Shown: positions 36,044 through 48,817, counted from the first letter of the stretch. The stretch: 64,000 bases of DNA from Coleophoma eucalyptorum (GCA_026120035.1 JALRME010000012.1:434001-498000), one strand, 5' to 3'. Notes: generated by a model from the letters alone, not told the origin. A program made the numbers and translations.

Positions 36044-39000
36044 ATGGCTGGTGATGTTGGAGGCCAGCTTGGTCTCGTAGTACTCAAGAACCCTCCAGGG
36101 GCTGATATTGAGTGAGTACTCCACGAATACCAGAACTTCATCCGTTACTTCCATCGCTGACTTATTAGTATTGTTGCAGTTCATGGCCTTGGGTCCGACC
36201 CTGCCAAGGCCTGGATTAGAAAAGTGAAGCGCGAACACAAACATGTCGATGTCAATTGGCTGGCTGATGACAATCTCCTTCCCGCAGCCATACCAAAGGC
36301 TCGAATTATGACCTTCAACTATGAGTCTAGGTGGCATCGTGATGCACCTATGACACGACGTTCTCTATGCGCCACGCAACTGCTTACCGCTTTGAAAAAT
36401 GACCGGAAAGAGGTGACATTCTGCAAATTGACGGGTGCAAGGTTCCTGCTGATCGACGGTGGTATAGCAAAATATTGGCAATGAAATACGACCTATTATA
36501 TTTATTGGCCATAGCTTTGGAGGTATTGTGATTGAAGAGGTGAGATAGCGACTAGCTAAAACATTTATATCTCAACTAGCTTATCACGCCTAGAGGCCCT
36601 CATACAAGCAAATGCTAGCCTTAAACCTTTAATATCTGTCCGAAATATCGCTACCCTGACCGCGGGCATCATTTTCCTTGGGACGCCCCATCGCGGAACC
36701 GAGGCCGCGGAATGGGGAGAATTTGTTGCTCGTTGGGGTGGACGTTTTGGCTTCAACACCAGTGATTCAATTCTTAAAGATCTACATAGCGAGTCTGAAA
36801 CACTATCTGACTTGTTACATCAATTTTCACTATGGCTCTTCCGATTCTCGGTTCCCACCGTGTGCTTTTTTGAACAATATATGACAGTGTTGGTATGCGT
36901 TTACAACGGGCAGACCTCGTAATAGCATCGTAGGCTTTAATTACAGGGTATGCAGTGTGTTGTAGGTGGTTGTTGATTCTCTATGTATGTCTATCGTAAA
37001 TGGGGTTATATCCCATCAATGAATGCTACCACGTGATTGGGTCACGTGCTAAGTATATGTCATTGCAATCCGACAGACAGATTATGGGAAAGAAATTGGC
37101 TTCCAGTGGGAAAAAATGGTAAGCTAGCGTGTCAAAAATTATATCTCTATCTAATATTTAGGTTAAAAGGTGGTCGATGAGAAGTCGGCATGTATCGATG
37201 GTCACCTGAAGGTACCATTGCCGGCAGATCACCGGAACATAAACAAATTCGAGGGTCAAGAGGACTATTGCTATAAGACAGTAGTTCCTTTCATCCAAGA
37301 AATGGCTCAGAACTCCTACAAGAGTGTTCAAACAAGGCTAAAGCGTACGTCAATGCGAGTCTTGATAAGAGTTTGAGCTAATATTCTTCTCTATAGCTCG
37401 AATGATTACAGATGATAACTCTCGTTAGTTAATTGCTCCACTTGATTGATCAAATGGCCTGTTAACTCTCACCTTGTAGACGTCCCGCAGAGCAATCTTG
37501 AATGTTTGCATTCCCTATTTCTAACAAACCCTGTGGACGATCTAGCCGAAATACGCCGAAATAAAGGCGAACGAGTCGACGGTACCTGTGAATGGCTTCT
37601 AGTTGATGAAAATTATACTGCTTGGTCATTAGGAAGGAATTCACAGGTACTTCGGCTGATAGGCGCGCCAGGAATTGGAAAGACAATGATCAGTAGCTTC
37701 TTGATCCGTGAGCTAGAACAGAAAGCAAAAAATACCCCGTTTATGACCTTAGCATACTACTTCTGCGATAACAAAGACGAAAAACGAAATTCAGCTTTAG
37801 CGATTCTTAGGGGCCTTCTCTTACAGATTCTAAGCAGCTTCCAATATTATTCAAGCACATTCAGCATGATTACGACCAACAACGAGACAGACTCTTCTCG
37901 AACTTTGATGCTTTGTGGAGGAGCCTACGAAATGTACTCCAAGACCCTGATGCTGGCGAGATTTATCTCCTTATAGACGCCTTAGACGAGTGCGAAAAGT
38001 GTTCATGTAAAGCTTTTCTCATCGAACTTACGACTCTACTACGCCAGCAAACGAATATGAAGGTTAAACTTTTGATGACTTCACGTCCGGATTCAGATAT
38101 TCAAATCCACTTACTTGGGGTTGAGAAGCAGCTTCAGGTTGACTCTGGAAGAGTTAATACAGATCTTTCGAAATTCATACGTATTAAGGTAGATGAACTA
38201 TCCCGCAATAAACGGTATCCTCAGAGATTGAATGACGAAGTTCGGTCCGCCTTAACTGAGCATGCAGGTGGGACCTTTTTATGGGCATCTCTTGTTTTGG
38301 AGGATCTAAGAAAAGAATTGCCCAGATTTGTCTCCCAAAAGCTGAAGTCATTACCCTCAGGAATAAATGAGGTATATGACAGAATTCTGCGCCAAATAGA
38401 ACCCAGTCATCAAGATATTGCCAAATATATCTTCCGTTGGATAGTGCTAGCACGAAGGCCACTAAAGAGAGACGAGCTAGCAATGGTTCTCGCGCTTTCT
38501 ATAGATAATCATGACAATGACACGCTACCCTCAGATGAAAATTTAGATATCTACAAGAGCGAGTTTAGCTGCTGTGGGCCGCTTATATACCTTGATGCGA
38601 AGAACGATACTCTCAACCTCGTCCATCAATCCGCTAAGGACTATCTTTTAGGAAATTACCTACAGTCAAATTCGAGCCTCTCGCAGTACAAAGTTATAGA
38701 AGACGGGTCGCACTTGCTCATCATCAAAACATGTTGGAGATATCTTTCCGCCGACGAATTTGGGGTTGGTACGAAGATTGTAGAGATGCTAGAGGATGAG
38801 AGGCTGAAAGAAGTATACATTTCTTCGAGCGATTTTGATGCTCACAAATTCCTAGAATACGCTTCTGGAGAATGGATACAGCATGCAATCGCAGCGTATC
38901 CTGCAATAATAAATAATTTCAGATGGGATCTATCAAAGTTATCTAAAGCATCAACAATGCGAGATTGGTGGCTGATCAAGGTTGCATCAAATGGACAAGA

Positions 39001-39250
39001 GGTTACAGCCAGTAAACTGATCGAAGAGGCTGGTGCTGAACCAGACTCGAAGGATAGATATGGCCAGACGCCGCTATGGTGGGTTGCTAAGGGCGGGTAC
39101 CTCGAGGTTGTCAAGATGCTGCTTGCTACAGCTGGTGTGGAGCCGGATTCGAAGGATAGTAGATATAGGCAGACACCACTGTCGTGGGCTAAGAGGGGCG
39201 GGCACCTTGAGGTTGTTCAGCTAGTAAACGCTAGCAGCAACAAGAACTAA
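36044..39250 (+). pseudogene. NLR-like gene: sesB-type esterase + NACHT + ankyrin, with one frameshift
   Basis: Eight exons fit (36044-36111, 36169-36412, 36468-36539, 36596-36886, 37077-37118, 37170-37344, 37397-37423, 37480-39250). The N-terminal alpha/beta-hydrolase domain has IVAVHGLGSDPAKAW and the nucleophile elbow FIGHSFGG, as in sesB-type NLR effector domains. The NACHT domain has the P-loop GAPGIGKT and Walker B LLIDALDECE, then VHQSAKDYLL. Two ankyrin repeats end the protein. Near 37827-37834 one base is missing: LLLQIL continues as KQLPILFKHIQHD only in the next frame. No GT lies nearby to make a rescuing intron. It is therefore broken or mis-sequenced; the intact product would be about 895 aa. 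Fungal NLRs govern self/non-self recognition and cell death. Confidence 0.8.
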
Positions 39251-40521
39251 GTATAAAGCATGTTCAACTTCATAGCTCTAGAATCAGGTTACCTTACTTT
39301 TAAAAGCAGGATGTAACAAAAAAGGAAAAAATTCACCTACGTCCACCTACTTAAGTGTTGTCACGTCTGCAAACTTACTGTATACTTAGCGCGCTGAGCT
39401 ATGACTATAGAACGGGTCCTGTAACTGATCCTATAGCGGATCTTGTGATATACTAAGAGGAGGTTTGGTTTAGTTTGTACAGTATTCGACAAATATTAAG
39501 TCTAATCTGTCAGTAGGATAAACTCCTATATGCTGAGATCTAGTACTACTAAATGTTTTTGCTAGAATGTTAATTCTAACCTGCCTATAGAAGCTTAGGT
39601 ATAAGAGACGTAAGAGAACTGGGCATCCCATCCTCTCTGCTGTACACAAACTTTAGATCGGTAGATTAGTAGTTGAATAGGTGACTACTAGTAAATATCT
39701 ACTATTGTATGTTTTTGCTCCTCGTACTATTTATAAGTATAGCATAGAGCATATTCTTTGTGTCTCCCTTTTGTAAAACAAAATTTAATCTCTAATAAGT
39801 CTTGGTTATTACAATTTATATCATAAAACGAATCGCTTCCTTCATCCTAGAAATATGGACCTTCTAACGACTTTAAATCCATCCTGATTGGGATGAGGGT
39901 GTTGCTCAGCGCAAGCGCATAAAGCATCGGAAGTTTTTTTCACGTAAGGAATCTCACGATGAAAAATACATACACACAAATTTCCAATGTGAGTTATAGT
40001 GGCATGACTAGAGGATACCTAGTAACTGTGATATATCTTGAAGGTCTAAAGGATTACTAAATACTCAATTCCGGCTCAGTGCTTATCGACCTCGATCCTA
40101 AATAAGCGAGGTGGTCGCTAAACTTATAGGAAGTAGGAGTTGAAATCCTCTTCATACTAGATAGATATCTCATGTACTTACCATGATGGGTATCCGGGCC
40201 TGAGTATATAACAGTAGCCTTTACAAACTACCCTTAATTCGCATAACTCCTGAAAAGAGTACGCTTATAGCCATGTTGTTTTAAAAAGATCAATTGAGGG
40301 GTGGCCAGGGGACGGGTTGCTGCGGGTCCAGAACCACAGCCATGGCAAGAGCAGAGACAAGACAGTGAAAACTCGACTTCAACGAAGTAATTGCTGGTTC
40401 TAAGCGTCGCAATGAAACAATCAGCTCGCTCCGAGCCATCCCAGGACCTATTTTGAAGTTCTCTAAATACAGAATCCTAAATTTTTCCATTGAACGCCAA
40501 TCCCAGCACAGAGTTACTCGC
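39251..40521. other. AT-rich, gene-free stretch
   Basis: About 1.27 kb, mostly AT-rich with many TA steps and stops in all frames. No gene or named transposon was seen. It forms the right flank of the NLR island. Confidence 0.5.
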
Positions 40522-43300
40522 TCATTTCTTCCCCTTTTTCCTCCACTCCTTCTCCCGCTCATACTCCTTAGCTTCTCTACCCTCCTCGCCTTGAATCTCA
40601 GCGACCAGCCTCTTATACTTCTTCTCATATGCAGCATCTCTCTCCTTCTTCTCACGCAAGCTCTCTCTGGCAATGAAGTTTGCGTCCTTGCGCAGCTCAC
40701 GCATGGCACCCTTCCGCTCTCTCTTGTGCTCAGCCTTAAGTTTGGAAGCCTCGGCACGCTCACGATCAGGGTCGTAGTGCTTATCTGGGTTGTACGAGTC
40801 CTCGAACTTGGGGATGGATGTCTTGATAGCCAAGGGCTTGTGGTGATGAAGCTCAAGTGGTCGGCAGGCGAGACGTGCATGCTTTAGGAGGCGTTCAAGC
40901 TTCTGTGCTACTTTTGTTATCCTGGATTGTACATCGGCATGCAGCTTAGAACGGTTGCTCTTGGTTCCGAGGTGTTGGAGCGTCTTCAAAGCTGGCTCGA
41001 AAACTTCCACGAATGCTGGCTTTCCAGTCCATGTATCGGCGGCGGCATCTAAGATCTGAACTGTGGTATCCAGTACTGCTATCTTCATGATTTCTTTCTC
41101 GACCTCTGACGCATCGTTTGAGATACAATCAGAGAGAGAAAGTTTTCGTATCTCCTTTGAATTTCCCGCAATACGAATATTTGTCTTAGGCTCGTGGTAT
41201 GGGAAATTCCCTGGAATTTTGGCAGGCTTGGTAGGAGACAGAACGCAAAGCGTGTTCTGGACGAAGTTGACCAACTCTGGCACATATCTCTTTGACAAGC
41301 GTTGATATTGTAAACAAAGGATGCTTAAATAAGCACCAATAGCATAATCCGATAGTTCTTGGGGGATCTTTTGGCCCATGTATCGTGCCATGGTAAGGAT
41401 TGCAGGAGTGACGACTTGATGGAAGTGATCTGATGTAGGGAAAATGGTTCCAACAGCTGTAAGTAGAACTAAGTCTCCAGGTGTAGGTGCAAGAGCACGG
41501 ACGTTATGTATTTCTTCGAGATGACGACGGAAGGCGTTGGCAATTTCTGCTGGGTAGGTCTTAGCCAGAGAGTGTATATGTCGTATTATTGTCTCTAGGA
41601 CTGAAAATGGCGGCTGTTTGGGCTGGTTTGCAAGATAAGAGATGTGATCGACAAGGGCTACGGCAAAATTTCCTAGCTTTGCCTTGTTCTCACTCTTCAG
41701 TTTTGGATGGTAGAGAGCTCGGATGCGCTGAACTGCAAGGGGTAAATCTAATATAATCACCTTCTTCAACACGTCCAAAAGCTCCTCATGAGACTCGGGA
41801 CACTTGAAGGTATACGCCAAGTTGCCATTTACACCGTTGTTGGCCGGAAGTGGAGTCTCTTGGATCGGAGCATTGGCACCAGTTAAGAATTCAGGTCTTT
41901 TTGCTTCCTCTTCCGTAAGCAGGCCTTTGAGGAATTCCGCATCTTGGTCTTCGTCGTCGGCTTCATTCTCACTTTCAGAGTCGTCATCATCAGAAGGTTC
42001 CAACTCAGAGCCACTGGCTACAAGATCGTCATCGATAATAAAGTCGTCCTCATCATCGATACCGAGCTCTGCCATAGTAGGTCGAGTTTTGATACCAGAC
42101 CCAAAGCCAAAATCTTCCTCCTCCTCATCTTCTGCAGCAGCAGGCTCTTCTTCTTCGTCACTGCTCTCTGGTGCGCCTTGCATACGGCGCAGCCTTTTCG
42201 CCTCTAATTCTTGTAGTTTTCGTGCTTCTTCCGCCATCCTCTCATCTTCCGTCTTCGTTCGTTCTGTAGGAGCTGATCTCTTATCTTGGGCCATCTGTCT
42301 GAGTCGGAGATCATATTCTTTGTCAAACTTAATCTTGTCTGTTCCGGACAAGAGTGCAGCACGATCTGCATTCATTCCAGATACTGCTGCTGGTGGTGGC
42401 GGTGCAGGACGTGGGGCGATTCCACGCAATAGTTCGTGCAGATTTGGCATCTCTTTGTCCAGTTCCTCTCGAAGGTCTTCGTCGTCGTCTTTTGCTGCCT
42501 GTCGCTCATACTTGTGCATCTTGGACTTGGCGATCAACTCTTTCATAACTTCCTGCTTTGATTTCTTTCTTTCTGGACGGTCCTCTTCGTCCTTTGAGCC
42601 TTCGGAGTCCGAACCATCACTGTCACCAGAGCGCCGCCTTTTCCGTTGACGCTCCTCGTCCGAGGGATGGTCTTCGGCATCTGACAATTCCAGTCCCTCG
42701 TCGTCAAAGTCGTCCTGGATGTTAGGGCCATCGAGAGACAATGATTGACCCATATGTGTAAGTTCTCCTGCCTCTTCATCATCCTCCAGATCAAAGGCCG
42801 AACTGGTCTTGTGTCGCCGTAACTTCTCCTGGGTGAATCGCTCCATCATCTTGTCTTCCGGCGCCATTGAGGGATCATTCTCTCCAAAACGCTTATCAAG
42901 GATACCTCCGACCTTATTTCGACGCTGCATTTCGATAAGGAGGGTTTTTCGACGCTGGTACATGGTTAGTCTGAGAAACTCCCTCCCAGCTAGATTCACG
43001 TACATTCTCTTCACCTAGACCCTTCGTCACACCAGGCCTACCCTTGACACCCTTCGTGACTCTCCCGCTGATCGTCTTGTTACTCGTAACATCGAATTTT
43101 GGGCCTCTGGCCGAAGTCTTGACCTCGAATGGGTTGAATTGTTCTCGAATACCGGTGAGCGCAACGTTACGCTGAACGCGTTTCTCGTTGTTGACGCCAT
43201 TCTGGGCATTCTGCTTCTTCTGCTTCTTCGATTTCTGCGGTCCTACAATCCCCTGCTCTCGGAGAGAGGCCTTTAGCCTCTTGAGTTGTGAAGGGGGCAT
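40522..43300 (-). CDS. NOP14: Nop14, SSU processome / 40S biogenesis factor
   Basis: Exons 43300-43004 and 42954-40522 give 909 aa; the 49-nt intron follows GLGEEN and resumes at RRKTLLIEMQRRNKVGGILD. The N-terminus has the Nop14 block NPFEVKTSARGPKFDVTSNK and FGENDPSMAPEDKMMERF. Long acidic stretches follow, then a helical region and a C-terminus rich in Lys, Arg and Glu with ESYNPDKHYDPDRERAE-like sequence (EDSYNPDKHYDPDRERAEAS). Nop14 is needed for early 18S rRNA processing with Noc4 and Emg1. It is divergent from the next gene, 229 bp apart. Confidence 0.94.
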
Positions 43301-43528
43301 GTTGCCGTGGTCGAAAAAAGTCCCCGCTGGATGGCGCCTCCAGAAGTTTTTGGATCATTGATTCTTTTTCGCTCGGCTCTGCCTTATCGCGAAAAAAGCT
43401 TATCGAAGGCGGTGAATAGTGCCGACCTGATTCGTAAAGCTCTCGAACAAAGAACCGCCGCCGTCCAGCAGCTGCCACTTTAACAACAGGAAGGAAATTC
43501 CTCGATTTTAACTGCACCTGTCACCACC

Positions 43529-44585
43529 ATGTCGGCACTGTCGCCTGCTGGTCAGGATCGGCTATTGATGTTCGGCCTAGGGATTACAGCATGTGCGGTG
43601 GTAGGACTTATGCGGCACTTGCTCTTGCAGTATCGCGACGCTGCGATCGAAAAGCCAGCTCGGGGCAAGCCACAGTACATTACGCAGGAAGTGGAAGATT
43701 CATTGAAGCTTGGGACACTGGCAAAATTACTCAAAAGTACTAGTCATGGTATTCAAGACACGGCCTCTACTATTATCTGCGAGCGCGCTGTACATGATGG
43801 ATCCTCGATTGACGTTCTTCTTTGGTACATCGCACAGCCGGATTACGAATCGAGAGAGCAGGGAATCCGCGCCTTGGTTCATATCATGAGTACTTGTAGC
43901 CGTAAGTGCTCTTGTGAAAATGGAGATTCGTCAGCTAATGTTTGGAATGTTAGCCATCTTGCATCTGCTCAACACACCCAAAGCCTATACCGCGCTCGTC
44001 ACATCCTTAGAGTACTCAGTCAACGACTACGAGCACAATGTTTATGATCCAGACTGGGACAATTGGGAACTAAGAGACATGTGTGAGCGAGGATGTTTAA
44101 TGATTCTAGGACAACTATCGGACAAGTACGGGGTCAAAGGACTCGTCAGAGCAGGGTTCATTGAGAAGTGGCTTGCAAAAGAGCCGTGGGGCGGCCGGAA
44201 TGAGGATGAGAAACAACTTGCTTTCATGGACTCGCTCGCAAAAGATACTCGGCTCGCCGACATTGCCATGCCACTATTTCGCGACGAGGCTGCTCGCACG
44301 AGATTGGAAGCGACGAGGCTCTTGCCACCAAGGCTCGAGGAGCAGATCATGGATGCAGGACATATGTCTTCTGTCAAGGACGTGAGGATGATCGGAGGAG
44401 AGGGTACTTCGGGAGAAGGTGAGGAAGGAGACCAGTTCGTCCAGGCCTTCGTGGAGGGCCTAAGACGACCCAGAGATTCCAGCGTGGAAGAGGAGTTCTT
44501 GCGAAGGAGGCACCGGGAGGCCATGGTGCTGAATGATGGAAGTCGTCCACTTGGCAGAGCTGATATCATAGAGCGCCAGAGATGA
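43529..44585 (+). CDS. unknown helical-repeat (ARM-like) membrane-anchored protein
   Basis: Exons 43529-43901 and 43954-44585 (52-nt intron) give 334 aa. A hydrophobic N-terminal segment (RLLMFGLGITACAVVGLMRH) suggests an anchor. The next ~180 residues are helical, with repeats reminiscent of armadillo/HEAT proteins (LAKLLKSTSHGIQDTASTII, REQGIRALVHIMSTCS, MCERGCLMILGQLSDKYGVK). The tail is charged. The specific family was not recognised. It probably shares a promoter with NOP14. Confidence 0.7.
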
Positions 44586-45357
44586 TCCTACCACAAGACT
44601 GAGAGATGGCGAAAAGGACAGCTGGTTCGAGGTCACTTTGATGCAATATGAGCAAGATTGCGCAAAAGGTCCACTGGAGATATCAACTTGGGCTACGCCA
44701 TATATCAAAACAAAAGAATCTGTCGCCTTAGAAAACCACCAAATAGGTAGGATAGACTTTGGGCGATGGGGTTATGATAGACGATTAGAAAGGAGTCCAT
44801 GAAGGTATAAGGTAGGTCAAGATATAGGGTTATCTACTAGGGAGGGGATTCGTTTGAGCATATAGCATGCATCGGAAATGCAGCTTTGGATGAGACTTCT
44901 AGTATATAGTATAATTCATAGCATAGTGGTACATGGGAGCATGTATCCAGCTAGAAGCATGGAATGAGGTAGATAAGATACCGTAAAACGAGCAAAGCGA
45001 TGGCAATGTTCTCCAGCCAGTAGCAAGCAACCTGCATCGTTCTTGATCCAGAAGCATGGATTTGATTATACATAAAATCGACCCATCTGCGCGTAGTGGG
45101 CAAGGTCCGGTTCATACTTGTACAATGTGACAGCTACATCAAACAAGGACCTTGAGCATCCGTACATGAAGTTTACAAGCGAGCTTATTGAAGTTGCAAA
45201 TGCAACACTAAGCGTATATAAAACACTCCCCCCATAACGCCAAATCATTCAACCCAAATAAGTCTATCTCAATAGTCCCCTTTCTCTGCTCCTCCCCTCT
45301 CCCCTTCGCCATCGCATCCATGCATTCCTCAACACGGACTCCGTACTCTGGCCTGGC
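44586..45357. other. intergenic between convergent genes
   Basis: No gene was seen in about 770 bp. Confidence 0.4.
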
Positions 45358-45899
45358 CTACGACAGCGCAATCGCGCCTCTTCTGCTCTCACGCATGTGC
45401 AAGAGAGCCTGGAATCCACACCCAACAAGGAAGACCTGCAGAACACCGTCGAATTAGCCATCCATCCACCAACCAACCAAACAAACCCCTTCTTTTTCTG
45501 TTTCTTCTAAATCCATCCCCCTCCATCAACACTAGCACCAAAGGCCCCACTCCCGAAAACAAAACACAAGAGAATAGTAGGACGTAGGTGGGGAGGTAGA
45601 CATACAGCATATACAATGACCGCGGAGAAAGCCGTGCCAGCGACGACGGCGCCATCAACAGGATCCTCAGTCGAGCCGACCATAGAGTGGTGGTTTGCTT
45701 TGAAGAGGGAGCCGATGACGGAGAGGATGACGATGCCGAAGATGGAGATGACGATGCTGGGTACAGAGCGTTAGCCAGGTGCTCTTGCAAGCTCCGCCAG
45801 AGAGAAAGAGGGGAGGGGGGGAGGATCGCGAGATAGTAGATGTCTGTCTGTCTATACATACCATATCCATGCCTGGCCGACCGAGACAACGGGCTTCAT
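45358..45899 (-). CDS. V-ATPase Vo subunit f (RNASEK-like, yeast YPR170W-B homologue)
   Basis: Three exons (45899-45862, 45756-45606, 45435-45358) give 88 aa; introns are 105 and 170 nt. The start MKPVVSVGQAW matches MRPVVST-type starts of yeast subunit f. A membrane helix (IVISIFGIVILSVIGSLF) leads to the conserved loop NHHSMVGSTEDPVDG, then a second helix AFSAVIVYAVFLVGCGFQAL. Length (yeast 85 aa) and two-helix hairpin layout agree. The subunit sits in the membrane sector of the proton pump that acidifies vacuoles. No single frame shows the gene; it appears only after splicing. Confidence 0.85.
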
Positions 45900-47048
45900 T
45901 TTTTTGAAAGGGAGGATGTGAGGGTGGGTGGTTTAGGGCAATTGGAGATATGGCTCTCGGTGAGGGCGACGAGCTTGCGAGGGATTTGGATCGTAGGCGT
46001 GTGGACTGGCGGGCTGGTCGGTCGTTGAGAGATCTGCGAGGCGAAGACTGACCTTGCGATACATAGCTGGGCGGTTCGTTGATGATGAGCTTAATATTTG
46101 TGCCTTATATCTGAGGCACGGGTTGACGCCCAGAGCTTGAGAGCTCGCCTCGCCTATGATGTCTTTTTTTCTTGTCGTTCGCTGGAGGCATGAACGAATA
46201 GCTAGCATGCAGCGAGTTAGTTATTCAGAATGCGAAAAAAAAAGCCCTGGCTATGTTCTCTGAGTGTTTCGTCATTATTATGGAAGGGACCCTTTTATGA
46301 GTTATGATATAGCTGCGGAGTTTTCTTCAAATGTAACTCTAGTGTTTAAAACAAATGAAGAACTTCACAGCAATAAGCTAGAAGCTTCGAAGCACTGCAC
46401 AGTAAGTTAGGGTATGAGAACAGGTCGTCTCACATAAGCAAAGTTACATGGTAAGTATGAGCCTGCTTGGAGACACCCTGCGAGCATTTCATTTTCTTCT
46501 ATTCACGATTTGAACTAATCAACATGTTGCGCGCAAAGTCTATCAAAACATGAGACGTTGTTTTGCCAAGTCTCATCATGAGAAGCAAGAGATGCAAAAA
46601 TAAACACTAGAATTTACAATAAATCGGGGCTTTAGAGCAGCTGCTAACCTTAAGAGGGGGCTGTCATATGAGTTATCCATCCACATCACAATCACACCAT
46701 AAACACAAAGAAATTGTTATCTCCCATCAAGTCTCATTTCAAACACAAAATCGAAGAAGGCCTCCTTCTCGCTCCTGAAACGACTCCCAAATGTTGTTGC
46801 GAAAATAGGACCCGTATAAGGAAATGCACCAAATATACAAAAAGTTTTCCATCTTCATAGGAATCCACCATTTTACCCATGAATTTTCGTACATCGATGG
46901 GGACGGAACGATCACAAGCCAGGGTTAGGCGTCTCCCCGTGACTTCGGGCCCATATACTTAGATTAGAGATATTGAGTTGATTATCCACATACAAAAAGA
47001 TCGTCATTTGTTGTTCTTGAGGGGGGTCGTTAAAAGAATTGTGTGGAT
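45900..47048. other. intergenic
   Basis: Upstream region of the V-ATPase gene and downstream region of btgE, about 1.15 kb. No gene was seen. Confidence 0.4.
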
Positions 47049-48817
47049 TTAGAAGAAGTTGATGGCTCCCCAGCTTTGCTCACAGCCGAATTCTCCGGCG
47101 GCCTTCCATAAATCGTTGGCGAAGGAGAGAATACAAGACTTGCCTCCGACCAGGCTGCGAATGGAGGCAAGAGCGGCAGCTTGCTCGCTGGATCCTGGGC
47201 AGGCATCGCCGTTGCAGGTTCCGGCAGTGGGCCATCCGGTCTCAAGGGTGATACCAGTCTTTCCAGAGCAGAGACCATCGACGATGGAGAGCTGGCTGGA
47301 GACGAATGATCCGGCCTCAGATGCGGTAACAGCGGAGTTGAAGAATGGGTGAATGTTGCAACCAACAACGTCAACGACAGAGCAAAGCTCGGCAGTAGAT
47401 GCTTGCCAGATGTTGAGGGGCTCAGTTGTAGTGCATGGTCCGGTGTATCCGGCGGCCTTGAAAGCAGATGAGGAGGAGGAGATGAAGCTGGCGAGGGCGG
47501 ATGCAGAGATGTAACCGTTGAAGATGGCCTCGTTACCAATGGAGATAAGCTCAACGAGATCCCATTGAGCCCATGAGACAATAGCGCTAACTTGTTCCTG
47601 AGCAGCGCTAGTTCCGGTAGAGTCGATGTAGACACCGAGGATCATCTTGACACCTGAAATTTTGCATGCATTTCCGATGAACTCAAGAGCGGAGCAATCA
47701 GTGCTGTAGACACGGAGAGCAGAGAAACCCTTGAGAGCAATGAGAGCAACATCAACGTAAACCTCAGCCTGAGTCTTGCAGCTTCCAGTGCTGGTGTATG
47801 GAGTGTAAGTGATAGCCCATTGGTCAGTGTCAGATCCAAGAGATACACTGCCGGATGAGCTGGTGCTGGAAGATGTGGCAGCAGATGAAGAAGTGCTGGC
47901 TACAGCCTCGACATAGCTGCTGGCTGCGGCAACGCTGCTAGGGGCAACATAGCTGCTGCTGGCTGGAGCATAGGTGACGACTGGTGCGGTGGTGCTGGCA
48001 ACTGGGGCAACGTAGGTACTGGAAAGGGACTCGACAGAGGAGGTGAATGGGCAGTAGACAACGTAATCGGTCTCGGTAACGGTGGTGGTGATCTCAGGTG
48101 CGGTGTATGTTCCTGGAGCGTAGCTAGTAGGAACTGGGTAGACCCAGACAGTGGACTCAGATGCAGTGGTAGTGACGGGACCAACAGTGTAGGTTCCAGC
48201 AGCTGGGCAGACATAGGTAGTGCTCAAGATGGTGCTGGTAACGACACCAGAATCGTCGGTGGTAACCGCAGCGTATGGGCAGGTAACGGTGGTTGATTCA
48301 GTAACGACCGTGGTAACTCCACCGGTGGTGTAGACACCTGGGGTGATAGTCGCGGAAGTGGCAGCACACACGGTGGTGGACTCAGTCAGAGTCAAGGTGG
48401 TCGCTGGGATCGTATAGGTACCTGGCGTTGGGCAGACGGTTGGGTTTGGAGTTGGGACAACGGCAGGGGTTACCACGGTGGAAGACTTGACAGCGGAAGA
48501 TTTGGAGGATGAGCTTGGGAGAGCAGTGGTGGATGGAGCGGGTGGGAAGTAGACTATTTGAAAAATCAGTATCAATATCGAATATCACCATGGCTGAACC
48601 GCCCCTCCCCCCGGTCGAGATGCAACTCACGTGTTGGTGCTCCGGTGATGGTGGTCACGTAGGTAGTGCAACCACAGGTCTCGTTGGCAGGAGATGCGGT
48701 GGACAATAGAGCCGCCCGCTCCAAGTGGAAGGCCTCATGAGCATGTCGAGCGTGTTTCCGGGCGGAAACACCGCTCACAACGGCGGCAGCCGCAACAGCA
48801 AAAACTCCAGCCTTCAT
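47049..48817 (-). CDS. btgE: GH17 cell-wall beta-glucosidase/glucanase-like protein (btgE type)
   Basis: Exons 48817-48631 and 48553-47049 give 563 aa. A signal peptide (MKAGVFAVAAAAVVSGVSA) is followed by a basic segment, a short Cys motif (CGCTTYVTTITG) and a long Ser/Thr/Val-rich region with imperfect repeats around PGTYT and Cys-Pro, likely O-mannosylated wall-spanning sequence. The last ~260 residues are a GH17 domain: acid/base Glu in LISIGNEAIFNG and nucleophile Glu in GITLETGWPTAG. No GPI signal is seen at the C-terminus (GAINFF). It likely acts on wall beta-1,3-glucan. Confidence 0.92.
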
